From positions 1 to 16,088 of the forward strand of contig CATYZE010000037.1 of assembly GCA_958415525.1 (NCBI GenBank): 16,088 nucleotides of DNA, written 5' to 3'. The translations under genes and the position numbers were made by a program. This stretch comes from an uncultured Collinsella sp. (GTDB taxonomy: Bacteria; Actinomycetota; Coriobacteriia; Coriobacteriales; Coriobacteriaceae). Shown piece by piece: positions 1 to 6,659 of this stretch. Below the pieces are notes generated by a model. The model was not told the origin of the DNA, did no database searches, and worked only from the letters and a program-made list of their open reading frames with translations. How positions within the stretch are numbered: the first letter of the stretch is position 1; each line of letters begins with the position of its first letter.

Positions 1-89
1 CCCTTGTCCGCTGCTCCGCAGGAGCAGGACAAGGGGCCTTCATGCGCGAGGACGATTTTGAGGGAACACCCCGACCGTCCCGGACAGGT
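1..89 (-). repeat. Window-truncated copy of a nested palindromic element downstream of thrB
   Basis: Read on the minus strand, this stretch begins with ACCTGTCCGG 15 bases after the thrB stop. It ends at the window edge in a hairpin whose stem is CCTTGTCC/GGACAAGG, topped by a small TGCTCC/GGAGCA stem. It aligns over about 90 bases with the element after asd (5404-5490). Both copies share ACCTGTCCGG, CGTCCTCG, the CCTTGTCC stem and the GCTCC/GGAGC tip, and both have the same orientation relative to the preceding gene. The distal arm lies outside the window. The role is unknown: it could be a 3'-end RNA structure or a mobile palindromic repeat. Confidence 0.7.
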
Positions 90-104
90 ATATGGGGAGG
101 ATGT

Positions 105-986
105 CTACAGGTATTCGATCTGGGCGCCTTCCGTGTCGCACGTCAGGATATGCGTCTCGCACTTAGGGAACTGCTCGCGCAGCTTGACCTGCAGGAACTT
201 TGCCACGATGGTGTCATCGGTCACGGCCATGAGGGTCGAGCCAGAGCCGCTGATCCAGATGGTCTTGGCGCCACCGTTGAGGCAGGTGTCGCGCACGGCG
301 TTGTAGTCGGGGATCAGGCGGCGACGATAGGGCTCCTGAATGCGGTCATCGTTGGCGGCGGCAATCAGGTCCAGATCGCCGGTCTCCAGACCGCGCGTCA
401 TGCCGGCGATGCGGCCCATTTGCCACACGGCAGTGGAGAGCGGAATCTCCTGCGGCACGACCTTGCGCGCCTCGCTCGTGTGTACCTCGTAGGGCGGAAT
501 CACGGTAATAAAACGAAGCTTGTCGCTTACCTCGTAGCGCAGGCACTGGGGGAGCGAATCGGTCGGCGTAAAGGAGCAGACGGCGCCGCCCAGGATGGCG
601 GGGGCAACGTTATCGGGATGGCCCTCGACCTCGGTGGCGATGCGGACAAGCTCGGCGCGATCGACGGTGTGGCCCGTCAGCGCGGCAGCTGCCATGATGC
701 CGGCGACGACACAGGTGGAGCTGGAGCCCAGGCCGCGGGCGACGGGCACATCGGTCTGGATGTCTATGGCGACGGGGAAGGCCGGCTCACCCCAGGCGGC
801 CAGAGCATCGACAAAGCTCACGTAGACCAGGTTGTTCTCGTTTTGGAACTCCTCGGGGCAGCCCGTGATGGTGAGCTTGTCGGCGCGCTCGAAGGTGAAG
901 TGCGAGTAGAGGCTGACGGCCATGCCGAGGGTGTCATAACCAATACCCAGATTGGCGCTTGTGGCGGGTACGGTGATTTTGATCAT
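105..986 (-). CDS. thrB: Homoserine kinase
   Basis: This cytoplasmic GHMP-family kinase phosphorylates homoserine with ATP to give O-phosphohomoserine, the substrate of threonine synthase. The protein has 293 residues, normal for the family (about 300). The N-terminal MIKITVPATSANLG (residues 1-14) is the typical start. The GHMP ATP-binding loop VARGLGSSST is at residues 82-91, and the family motif EGHPDNVAPA is at about 121-130. I chose the ATG at 986 because AGGAGG lies 4 bases upstream and homology begins exactly there. The reading frame stays open to 1058, but that part only reads through a palindromic element. The gene follows thrC on the same strand, 203 bases away, so it is likely cotranscribed or separately regulated through the intervening terminator and palindrome. 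No damage is visible. Confidence 0.96.
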   Translation of the reverse strand: MIKITVPATSANLGIGYDTLGMAVSLYSHFTFERADKLTITGCPEEFQNENNLVYVSFVDALAAWGEPAFPVAIDIQTDVPVARGLGSSSTCVVAGIMAAAALTGHTVDRAELVRIATEVEGHPDNVAPAILGGAVCSFTPTDSLPQCLRYEVSDKLRFITVIPPYEVHTSEARKVVPQEIPLSTAVWQMGRIAGMTRGLETGDLDLIAAANDDRIQEPYRRRLIPDYNAVRDTCLNGGAKTIWISGSGSTLMAVTDDTIVAKFLQVKLREQFPKCETHILTCDTEGAQIEYL

Positions 987-1000
987 GTGGGTCCTCCTGG

Positions 1001-1112
1001 GCGGGTCTGGCCGTTTAGTTCGCTGCTCGGGCAGTCCTGGCTCGCTCGGAAAGCACATTAAGTGCTTTCCGGCTCGTGCGGAACTCGCGACGAACTAAAC
1101 GGCCAGACCCGC
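1001..1112. repeat. Nested palindrome between thrC and thrB
   Basis: The outer arms at 1001-1022 and 1091-1112 are perfect 22-bp inverted repeats (the right arm contains CGAACTAAACGGCCAGACCC). The centre holds a second perfect 10-bp stem, CGGAAAGCAC/GTGCTTTCCG (1047-1056 and 1062-1071), with a 5-base ATTAA loop. The stretches between the stems can pair only in part. The element ends 14 bases from the thrB start codon, with the thrB ribosome binding site (991-996) between them. It could be an mRNA structure that controls thrB expression or stability, or a mobile palindromic repeat. Confidence 0.9.
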
Positions 1113-1147
1113 TCGCATGTTCGTCATCATCCCGGGGGTTATCTGAT

Positions 1148-1177
1148 GAAAGAAAGTGCGCCGGCTTACGCCGGCGC
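1148..1177 (-). terminator. Rho-independent terminator of thrC
   Basis: On the minus strand a perfect 8-bp stem, GCGCCGGC/GCCGGCGC (1177-1158), with a GTAA loop is followed by the T-rich run ACTTTCTTT. It starts 13 bases after the thrC stop codon. Its position implies that thrB is reached only by read-through or has its own promoter in 987-1147. Confidence 0.8.
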
Positions 1178-1189
1178 TTAATAAGGGAT

Positions 1190-2707
1190 CTAGTTGGTGC
1201 TCATTCGTTTTGCTGCAGACTCGACGTAGCTTGCCATCTCATCGACGTCGCAGACGTCTTCGAAGCGGACGGGCTTGGACTCGAGTTCGGCGAGCTGGGA
1301 CGGGGCGACCGTGTTGGTGGCCTGCTCGAGCACGCGCATAGCCTCAAAGTCATCCTCGGGCACGTCGAGGCCCAGGGCGTCGCAGCAGGCGCGCGGGAAC
1401 TTGTAGGGGCTGGCGGTCGAAAGCAGCACGCGGGCCTTGGCGCCCTCGGCGGGGGCGACCTGCTCAAAGACGTGATAGCCGCAGGCGGTGTGCGGGTCGA
1501 TCACGTAGCCGTTCGCATCCCAGCAGCTCTTGATAGCGGCGCGAACCTCGTCCTCGCTGGCCCAGCCGCAGCCAAAAACGCTCTGAATCTTTGCCAGCAG
1601 CTCGGCGGGCACCTCGTAGCGACCGGTCTGGGCAAGCTGCTCCATAAGGCCGGCAACGAGCTCGCAGTCGCCGTCGGACAGGAAGTACAGCATGCGCTCC
1701 AGGTTGGAGCTAATAAGGATGTCCATCGACGGCGAGATGGTCGTGAAGAACGGACGGTTGCGGTCGTAGACGCCGGTGGTCAGGAAGTCGGCCAGTACGT
1801 TGTTCTTGTCGCTCGCGACGATAAGCTTGGCGACGGGCAGACCCATGCGCTTGGCATAGTAGCCGGCCAGGATATCGCCAAAGTTACCGGTCGGTACGCA
1901 GAACTCCACGGCGTCGCCGGCCTCGATGGCGCCGGCGCGCAGCAGCTGCGCATAGGCGGCAAAGTAGTAGACGACCTGCGGTACCAGACGGCCGACATTG
2001 ATGGAGTTGGCGCTCGAAAGCACTGTGCCAGCGGCCTCCAGGCGCTCGGTAAGCTCCTTATCGGCAAAGATGCGCTTGACGGCGCTCTGGGCGTCGTCAA
2101 AGTTGCCGCGGATGCCGCAGACGGCGACGTTGTCGCCCTCCTGCGTGGACATCTGCAGGTTCTGGACGCGGCTGACCTTGCCCTCGGGATAAAAGACAGT
2201 GATGCCCGTGCCCGGAGCGTCGGCAAAACCGGCGAGTGCGGCCTTACCGGTGTCGCCCGACGTGGCGGTGACGATCATGATGCGCTCGGCGCCGCCGTCC
2301 TTGGCAGAGGTGCGGGCCATCAGGCGGGGGAGCATCTGCAGAGCGACGTCCTTGAAGGCGCTCGTGGGGCCGCCAAAGAGCTCCATCACATAGGTCTGAG
2401 GGGCGTCGGCGCCCGGTGCGGCGTCGAGTTTGACGAGCGGCGTGACCTCTTCGCTCGCGAACGTGCCGCGGTATGCTTCGTTGACACACGCCGAAATTTC
2501 TTCGTCCGTGTAATCATTCAGTAACATTCCCAACACATCTTGAGCGATTTCAAAGTACGATTTATCTGCAAGCGAGCTGATATCGACCTGCTGGGTGCCG
2601 AGCTCGTCCGAGACAAACAAACCCCCGTCGGGAGCGATGCCGGTACGGATTGCCACCTTACTTGAGCACGATAAAGTGCGTCCTCGTGTACTATGATAAG
2701 TTCCCAT
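1190..2707 (-). CDS. thrC: Threonine synthase
   Basis: This PLP-dependent enzyme converts O-phosphohomoserine and water to threonine and phosphate, the last step of threonine synthesis. The protein has 505 residues, in the range of the longer bacterial and fungal-type threonine synthases. The N-terminal domain (MGTYHSTRG at residues 1-9, then APDGGLFV) is characteristic. The PLP lysine sits in FGGPTSAFKD (K119), and a glycine-rich phosphate loop, ATSGDTGKAALAG, follows about 35 residues later. The ATG at 2707 is preceded by GAGGAG 9 bases upstream and matches the family start. An in-frame upstream ATG at 2752 would add 15 residues without homology. The gene diverges from lysC and is followed by a terminator and then thrB. 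Confidence 0.96.
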   Translation of the reverse strand: MGTYHSTRGRTLSCSSKVAIRTGIAPDGGLFVSDELGTQQVDISSLADKSYFEIAQDVLGMLLNDYTDEEISACVNEAYRGTFASEEVTPLVKLDAAPGADAPQTYVMELFGGPTSAFKDVALQMLPRLMARTSAKDGGAERIMIVTATSGDTGKAALAGFADAPGTGITVFYPEGKVSRVQNLQMSTQEGDNVAVCGIRGNFDDAQSAVKRIFADKELTERLEAAGTVLSSANSINVGRLVPQVVYYFAAYAQLLRAGAIEAGDAVEFCVPTGNFGDILAGYYAKRMGLPVAKLIVASDKNNVLADFLTTGVYDRNRPFFTTISPSMDILISSNLERMLYFLSDGDCELVAGLMEQLAQTGRYEVPAELLAKIQSVFGCGWASEDEVRAAIKSCWDANGYVIDPHTACGYHVFEQVAPAEGAKARVLLSTASPYKFPRACCDALGLDVPEDDFEAMRVLEQATNTVAPSQLAELESKPVRFEDVCDVDEMASYVESAAKRMSTN

Positions 2708-2810
2708 ATAACACTGCTCCTCGGATGCCTTGGTCCCAATCGGTGAAACCATGGTATCAGAGCGCGCAAAACAGGTTTGCAGAGGCTTTTAGAAAGGTAA
2801 CCTCCACGCC
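2708..2810. promoter_or_regulatory. Divergent thrC/lysC promoter region
   Basis: These 103 bases separate the start codons of two divergently transcribed aspartate-pathway genes, so both promoters should lie here or just inside the 5' ends. I see no convincing paired -35/-10 hexamers on either strand and no riboswitch-like or T-box-like structure. The only clear signals are the thrC ribosome binding site GAGGAG (2717-2722, minus strand) and AGAAAGG (2791-2797) ahead of lysC. Confidence 0.5.
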
Positions 2811-4199
2811 ATGATAAAAATTGCCAAGTTTGGCGGCTCGTCGGTCGCCGACGCCGAACACTTCAAGAAGATTAAGGCCATCGTCGATGCCGACCCTGCC
2901 CGCCGTTTTGTGGTGGTTTCCGCCTGCGGTCGCCGCTTTAAGGGCGACACCAAGGTGACCGACCTGCTCTACCTGGTTAACGCACACGTTAAGTATCACG
3001 TGTCGTGCGAGGAGCTGCTCGAGGACATTGGCCAGCGCTACTTTGATATCGCTGACGAGCTGGAGCTCACCTATCCCATCCGCGAGGAGTTCGCGGCCTT
3101 TGCCGAGCGCGCCCGCTCGGGCGGCTACTCCACCGAGGAGCTCGTGAGCCGTGGCGAGTACTTCACTGCTCGCCTGATGGCCGAGTACCTGGGCCTGCCG
3201 TTTCTGGACGCCGCGACGGTCGTGGCGTTCCATCATGACGGTACGCTCAGCATGAACCGCACCTCCGAGCTGGTGCAAGAGTACGGTCAGCAGGGCGGCT
3301 TCGTTATGCCTGGCTTCTACGGCGCGACGCGTGAGGGGCAGATCAAGCTGCTCGACCGTGGCGGCGGCGATATTTCCGGTTCGATCCTGGCCAAGTGCCT
3401 GGGCGCCGACCTGTACGAGAACTGGACCGACGTCTCGGGTTTCTATTCTGCCGATCCGCGTATTGTTCCCGAGGCTCAGCCCATTGCCCGCGTTACCTAC
3501 GAGGAGCTGCGCGAACTTTCGTACATGGGTGCAAGCGTCCTGCACGAGGAGGCTGTGTTCCCCGTGCGTGAGGCCGGTATTCCGCTGGTCATCAAGAACA
3601 CCAATGCGCCGCAGGACCCCGGCACCATCATTAGCGAGACGGCCGACGAGGGCGAGGCAGAGCCCATCATTACCGGCGTGACCGGCAAGCGCGGCTTTGT
3701 CGCCATCAACGTTGCCCGCGACCGCACCAAGCCCCGTGTCGGCTTTATGCGCCGTGCGCTTTCGGTCTTCGAGCGCTATGACGTCTCCGTCGAGCACATG
3801 CCCACCGGTGTCGACCGCTTTGGCGCCGTGGTGCAGGAGCAGGACGTGCACGATTCGCTGTACTCGCTCGTGGGCGACATCCAGCAGGAGGTCGAGCCGC
3901 TCGAGATCGAGGTCGTCGAGGGCTTGGCGCTTATCGCTACCGTTGGCCGCAACCTGCGCGGTCGTGCTGGCATCTCTGGCCATCTGTTTGGCATGCTTGG
4001 CCAGGCGGGCGTGAGCGTGCGTATGATTTCGCAGAGCTGCGACGAGATCAACATCATTATCGGCGTGGAGGAGAAAGACTTCGATCTGGCGATCCAAACC
4101 ATCTACCGCGCCTTCTCCGATGAGAACGGCATTGTAAAGGTCTCCGACCTGGAGGCTCCCGCGCCGGTCGATCCCGCCATGGCCGCGCTCCATAAGTAG
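2811..4199 (+). CDS. lysC: Aspartate kinase
   Basis: This enzyme phosphorylates aspartate to aspartyl-4-phosphate, the committed step to lysine, threonine and methionine. The protein has 462 residues. It opens with MIKIAKFGGSSV, whose KFGGSSV (residues 6-12) is the kinase signature. The catalytic amino-acid-kinase domain runs to about residue 285 (for example GGGDISGSILA and DVSGFYSADPRI). Two C-terminal ACT domains follow (about 300-450), including ATVGRNLRGRAGISG and the MISQSCDEINIIIGV strand, so allosteric feedback by lysine and/or threonine is expected. It is monofunctional, with no fused homoserine dehydrogenase. The start is fixed by homology, but the nearest Shine-Dalgarno-like AGAAAGG is 13 bases upstream, unusually far. 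asd follows in the same direction after 175 bases with two hairpins between. Confidence 0.96.
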   Translation: MIKIAKFGGSSVADAEHFKKIKAIVDADPARRFVVVSACGRRFKGDTKVTDLLYLVNAHVKYHVSCEELLEDIGQRYFDIADELELTYPIREEFAAFAERARSGGYSTEELVSRGEYFTARLMAEYLGLPFLDAATVVAFHHDGTLSMNRTSELVQEYGQQGGFVMPGFYGATREGQIKLLDRGGGDISGSILAKCLGADLYENWTDVSGFYSADPRIVPEAQPIARVTYEELRELSYMGASVLHEEAVFPVREAGIPLVIKNTNAPQDPGTIISETADEGEAEPIITGVTGKRGFVAINVARDRTKPRVGFMRRALSVFERYDVSVEHMPTGVDRFGAVVQEQDVHDSLYSLVGDIQQEVEPLEIEVVEGLALIATVGRNLRGRAGISGHLFGMLGQAGVSVRMISQSCDEINIIIGVEEKDFDLAIQTIYRAFSDENGIVKVSDLEAPAPVDPAMAALHK

Positions 4200-4213
4200 C
4201 TGCTATCTCGCTG

Positions 4214-4239
4214 GATTTTTGAGTCATGTCTCAAAAATC
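4214..4239 (+). terminator. AT-rich symmetric hairpin after lysC
   Basis: A perfect 10-bp stem, GATTTTTGAG/CTCAAAAATC, with a 6-base loop begins 15 bases after the lysC stop. No T tract follows, so it is a weak classical terminator. It may protect the 3' end or act together with the GC-rich hairpin at 4273-4299. Confidence 0.45.
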
Positions 4240-4272
4240 TACTGTCGGGCGTTTCGTTTCGGTTTCGTTTCG

Positions 4273-4304
4273 ACGGGGCGGGTTTTGTATCCGCCCCGTT
4301 CTTG
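4273..4304 (+). terminator. GC-rich hairpin between lysC and asd, probable terminator
   Basis: A perfect 9-bp stem, ACGGGGCGG/CCGCCCCGT, with a 9-base loop is followed by TCTTGTAT. This resembles an intrinsic terminator of lysC. A TATAAA at 4305-4310 immediately downstream could be a -10 box for asd, which would make asd an independent transcript, but no good -35 is visible. Confidence 0.5.
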
Positions 4305-4374
4305 TATAAACTGGGCAAGAATATCCGGCCTGCTTGGCGTGCGGGCGATAGCCACAACCTTTAAAGGGGGAAGC

Positions 4375-5400
4375 ATGAAACAGTACACGGTTGCTATTTT
4401 GGGCGCGACGGGAGCCGTGGGCACCCAGATGCTCGAGTGCCTCAACGAGCAGGAATTTCCGGTCGGTAAGCTCAAGCTGCTGGCGAGCGCACGCTCTGCG
4501 GGCAAGACCGTCGAGTTCCGCGGCGAGCAGATTGTGATCGAAGAGGCTTGCCCCGAGGCCTTTGAGGGCTGCGACATCGTACTCGGCGCTGCCGGCGACG
4601 ACATCGCCAAGGAGCTGCTGCCCGAGGCCGTCAAGCGCGGCGCCGTCGTGGTCGACAACAGCCACGCCTTCCGTCTGGATCCCGAGGCGCCGCTGGTCGT
4701 GCCCGAGATCAACGCCGACGACATCAAGTGGCATCACGGCCTTATCGCCAACCCCAACTGCGCGACCATCATCGGCCTGGTTCCCACGTGGCCGCTGCAT
4801 CAGCTCGCCGGCGTAAAGCGCATGATCGTCTCGACGTATCAGGCGGCTTCGGGTGCCGGCGCTCCCGGTATGGCCGAGCTCGAGGCTCAGTTGGCCGCCC
4901 TGGGCCGCGGCGAGGAGATTCCCGAGCCGCGTGCATTTGCCGCCCAACTGGCGAGCAACCTGATTCCGCAGATCGGCGGCGTCAAGGAGGAGGGCTTTAC
5001 TTCCGAGGAAATGAAGCTGCAAAACGAGGGCCGCAAGATTATGCACCTGCCTGAGCTGCGCGTGAACTGCACCTGCGTGCGCGTGCCGGTGCTGCGTTCG
5101 CATTCCGAGAGCATTACGCTCGAGTTTGAGCGCGACATTACGGTCGAGGAGGCTCGTGCCGCGCTGGCTGCCGCTCCGGGCGTGAAGCTGGTTGACGATA
5201 TGAGCGCCGAGGATGCGCACGATCGCTTCCCCATGCCGATGGACACCTCCGACCAGGACCTGATCTGGGTCGGTCGCGTGCGTCGCGACATTTCGAACCC
5301 CGAGGCCGCGCGTGGCATCACCTTCTGGTGCTGCGGCGACCAAATCCGTAAGGGCGCGGCAACCACCGCCGACCAGATCGATAAGCTGATCTGCGAGTAG
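4375..5400 (+). CDS. asd: Aspartate-semialdehyde dehydrogenase
   Basis: This enzyme reduces aspartyl-4-phosphate to aspartate-4-semialdehyde with NADPH, feeding lysine/diaminopimelate, threonine and methionine synthesis. The protein has 341 residues, typical of the family. The NADP-binding loop GATGAVG is at residues 10-16. The catalytic cysteine is C129 in ANPNCATI, and the catalytic histidine is H243 in RVPVLRSHS. The ATG at 4375 follows AAAGGGGG at a good distance and coincides with the family start; the longer open frame back to 4219 has no homology. The gene lies downstream of lysC, consistent with one pathway unit. A large palindromic element begins 16 bases after its stop codon. Confidence 0.97.
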   Translation: MKQYTVAILGATGAVGTQMLECLNEQEFPVGKLKLLASARSAGKTVEFRGEQIVIEEACPEAFEGCDIVLGAAGDDIAKELLPEAVKRGAVVVDNSHAFRLDPEAPLVVPEINADDIKWHHGLIANPNCATIIGLVPTWPLHQLAGVKRMIVSTYQAASGAGAPGMAELEAQLAALGRGEEIPEPRAFAAQLASNLIPQIGGVKEEGFTSEEMKLQNEGRKIMHLPELRVNCTCVRVPVLRSHSESITLEFERDITVEEARAALAAAPGVKLVDDMSAEDAHDRFPMPMDTSDQDLIWVGRVRRDISNPEAARGITFWCCGDQIRKGAATTADQIDKLICE

Positions 5401-5415
5401 TGTGACCTGTCCGGT

Positions 5416-5537
5416 GGGGCCGGGATTAGTTTCCAGAACGTCCTCGACCATGTGTGGCGCCTTGTCCTGCTCCTTCGGAGCCGCGGACAAGGCGCCACAC
5501 TGGTCTGCGGAGTGTTCTGGAAACTAAGCCCGGCCCC
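5416..5537. repeat. 122-bp two-tier palindromic element downstream of asd
   Basis: The outer arms 5416-5439 and 5514-5537 match in 23 of 24 positions (core TTAGTTTCCAGAAC/GTTCTGGAAACTAA). The inner arms 5452-5467 and 5485-5500 are a perfect 16-bp stem. A 5-bp GCTCC/GGAGC stem with a TTC loop sits at the tip. The linkers between the arms are also partly complementary (GACCA/TGGTC), so almost the whole element folds into one long hairpin. No T tract follows. A diverged copy lies after thrB (1-89). Inner-stem positions differ in a pair-preserving way where both strands are visible. It could be a REP/REPIN-like or MITE-like repeat, or a 3'-end RNA structure. Confidence 0.9.
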
Positions 5538-5640
5538 TGCCTGCGGTGACTCGGCTGCGAGCGGCCTGCGATGGGGCCGTTGCTGGTTGGGGCCGCTGGG
5601 CTGATGCGGGGGCGCGCGGCTGTTGCGGGTCCTGGTCCCG

Positions 5641-5800
5641 GCGGCGGCCTCGGCGCTTCGCGCCTGCCGCCTTTGGGGACTGTGGGGTGCGGCCGACAGC
5701 TGCGGCGCGTTGCGCCTGCTGCCTGCGGGGACTTTGGGGTCGTGCGGCAGCTGCGGCGCTTCGCGCCTGCTGCCTTGGGTGACTTTGGGGTCGATTGGGG
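5641..5800. repeat. GC-rich tandem repeat, three imperfect ~52-bp units
   Basis: Three consecutive units each contain GGCGC(T/G)T(C/T)GCGCC, a small hairpin, followed by TGCYGCC and then GGGGACTTTGGGG or a close variant. The GGCGC landmarks are at 5652, 5704 and 5755, giving periods of 52 and 51 bases. Neither strand shows a convincing gene. The unit is followed by the ogt 5' region. Copy number may vary between strains. Confidence 0.75.
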
Positions 5801-5829
5801 TTGTCTGCACAATTCGCGGTATTATGTTG
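5801..5829 (+). promoter_or_regulatory. Possible ogt promoter
   Basis: TTGTCT (5801-5806) and TATGTT (5824-5829) are separated by 17 bases and lie about 25 bases ahead of the ogt start. The -35 matches the consensus moderately and the -10 weakly. AAGGAG at 5841-5846 is the ribosome binding site. Confidence 0.35.
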
Positions 5830-5852
5830 CGGAGTTTTGAAAGGAGTCGCTG

Positions 5853-6431
5853 GTGGTCACGACGACGTTTGCCTCGCCTTTGGGCGAAATCTTGCTTGCC
5901 GCTGATGGCCGCGGTCTGACGGGGCTTTGGTTTGAGGGACAGGAGCACTTTGGCTCCACGCTTCTCCGGGAAGACTCCGAACATGTTGAAGGCGCCGATG
6001 CGGTTTCCGGTATTGGTGGCATATCGTCGGTGAGTCCGGCAAATGGTGCGGCTTCTTCGGTGCTTGAGCGTTCTTGGGCTTGGTTGAATGCCTATTTTGC
6101 GGGGCAGGAGCCTCGATTTACGCCGCCGTTGCATTTGATTGGTACGGCGTTTCAGCGCGAGGTTTGGTTTGAGCTGCTTTCTATCCCGCGTGGCGAGGTC
6201 GCTACGTATGGCGAGATCGCCCAGCGTGTTGCGGCTCGACATCATGTGCCGGGAAACGAGGCACCCGTTGTATCTCCTCGCGCGGTGGGGGCTGCGGTTG
6301 CGCGTAATCCCATTTCGATAATCGTGCCGTGCCATCGCGTGGTCGCGGCCGACGGATCGCTCAACGGATATGCCGGCGGCCTCGACCGCAAGGAGTGGCT
6401 GCTTCGGCTTGAGGGCGCGTACGAGGAGTAA
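5853..6431 (+). CDS. ogt: Methylated-DNA--protein-cysteine S-methyltransferase (Ogt type)
   Basis: This suicide repair protein transfers the alkyl group from O6-alkylguanine (and O4-alkylthymine) in DNA to its own cysteine. The protein has 192 residues. The acceptor is C160 in IIVPCHRVV. The helix-turn-helix DNA-binding part includes GTAFQREVW (about 97-105) and the usual PRGEVATYGEIA (112-123), and NGYAGGL (171-177) completes the active-site fold. The GTG at 5853 is 6 bases after AAGGAG. Two segments are longer than in typical family members: a linker at about 43-68 rich in G, S and A, and an insertion of about ten residues between YGEIAQRVA and RAVGAAVARNP. No Ada-type regulatory domain is present. 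It appears to be monocistronic. Confidence 0.93.
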   Translation: MVTTTFASPLGEILLAADGRGLTGLWFEGQEHFGSTLLREDSEHVEGADAVSGIGGISSVSPANGAASSVLERSWAWLNAYFAGQEPRFTPPLHLIGTAFQREVWFELLSIPRGEVATYGEIAQRVAARHHVPGNEAPVVSPRAVGAAVARNPISIIVPCHRVVAADGSLNGYAGGLDRKEWLLRLEGAYEE

Positions 6432-6455
6432 CGCTCGAGCACTTTGCATAACTAG

Positions 6456-6503
6456 GACGCCGTGAAAGGACGAGTCACTGTCCCTTCGCGCCCGGCATGC
6501 GTC
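6456..6503 (+). terminator. Imperfect hairpin after ogt
   Basis: GACGC at 6456-6460 pairs with GCGTC at 6499-6503, and GGAC pairs with GTCC closer to the centre, with interruptions between. It begins 24 bases after the ogt stop. There is no strong T tract, so it may be a weak terminator or simply another palindromic fragment. Confidence 0.35.
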
Positions 6504-6576
6504 AAAGCGCTCGGCACGTGCGCCTTAAGTTTGGCTAAGCCACATCCTGCGTATTTAAAAACGCGCAGGTTGAGCA

Positions 6577-6595
6577 GCTAAGGCTGCGCTAAGGC
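6577..6595 (+). promoter_or_regulatory. Direct repeat with 11-bp period, candidate response-regulator operator
   Basis: GCTAAGGC occurs at 6577-6584 and again at 6588-6595, exactly one 11-bp step apart. It sits two bases upstream of the predicted -35 of the two-component operon. OmpR/PhoB-family regulators bind such head-to-tail half-sites, so this is a plausible autoregulatory site for the downstream response regulator. The assignment is inferred from position and spacing only. Confidence 0.5.
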
Positions 6596-6597
6596 GG

Positions 6598-6627
6598 TTG
6601 ACGGTACGCTATCATCGGCAGTATCGA
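6598..6627 (+). promoter_or_regulatory. Predicted promoter of the two-component operon
   Basis: TTGACG (6598-6603) and TATCGA (6622-6627) are 18 bases apart, giving a leader of about 25 bases before the start codon. AAAGGAGC at 6648-6655 is a strong ribosome binding site. Confidence 0.5.
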
Positions 6628-6659
6628 AACCTGTAGAGCCATGCGCCAAAGGAGCAACT

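Larger units (their letters stand above)
5401..5852. other. Gene-free interval between asd and ogt
   Basis: These 452 bases hold the 122-bp palindrome (5416-5537), an unremarkable GC-rich stretch (5538-5640), the three-unit tandem repeat (5641-5800) and the short ogt leader (5801-5852). Open frames across it are low-complexity products of the repeats and lack a ribosome binding site or recognisable domain, so I call no gene. Confidence 0.7.

Noticed and set aside
987..1058. N-terminal extension of homoserine kinase
   Set aside because: The extra 24 residues come from the nested palindrome, and homology plus AGGAGG place the start at 986.
2708..2810. Lysine riboswitch or T-box ahead of lysC or thrC
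   Set aside because: The gap is too short and shows no matching conserved blocks or specifier stem.
42..5490. Long open frames opposite thrB, thrC, lysC and asd (for example 42-1061 and 1076-2524 plus strand, 2757-4193 and 4231-5490 minus strand)
   Set aside because: They mirror the codon structure of GC-rich real genes, have no recognisable domains, and lie wholly over confidently assigned genes. They are antisense artefacts of high GC.
4887..6449. 520-codon minus-strand open frame across asd, the repeats and ogt
   Set aside because: Its product is Arg/Pro/Ser-rich low-complexity sequence and spans a palindrome, a tandem repeat and two real genes on the other strand.
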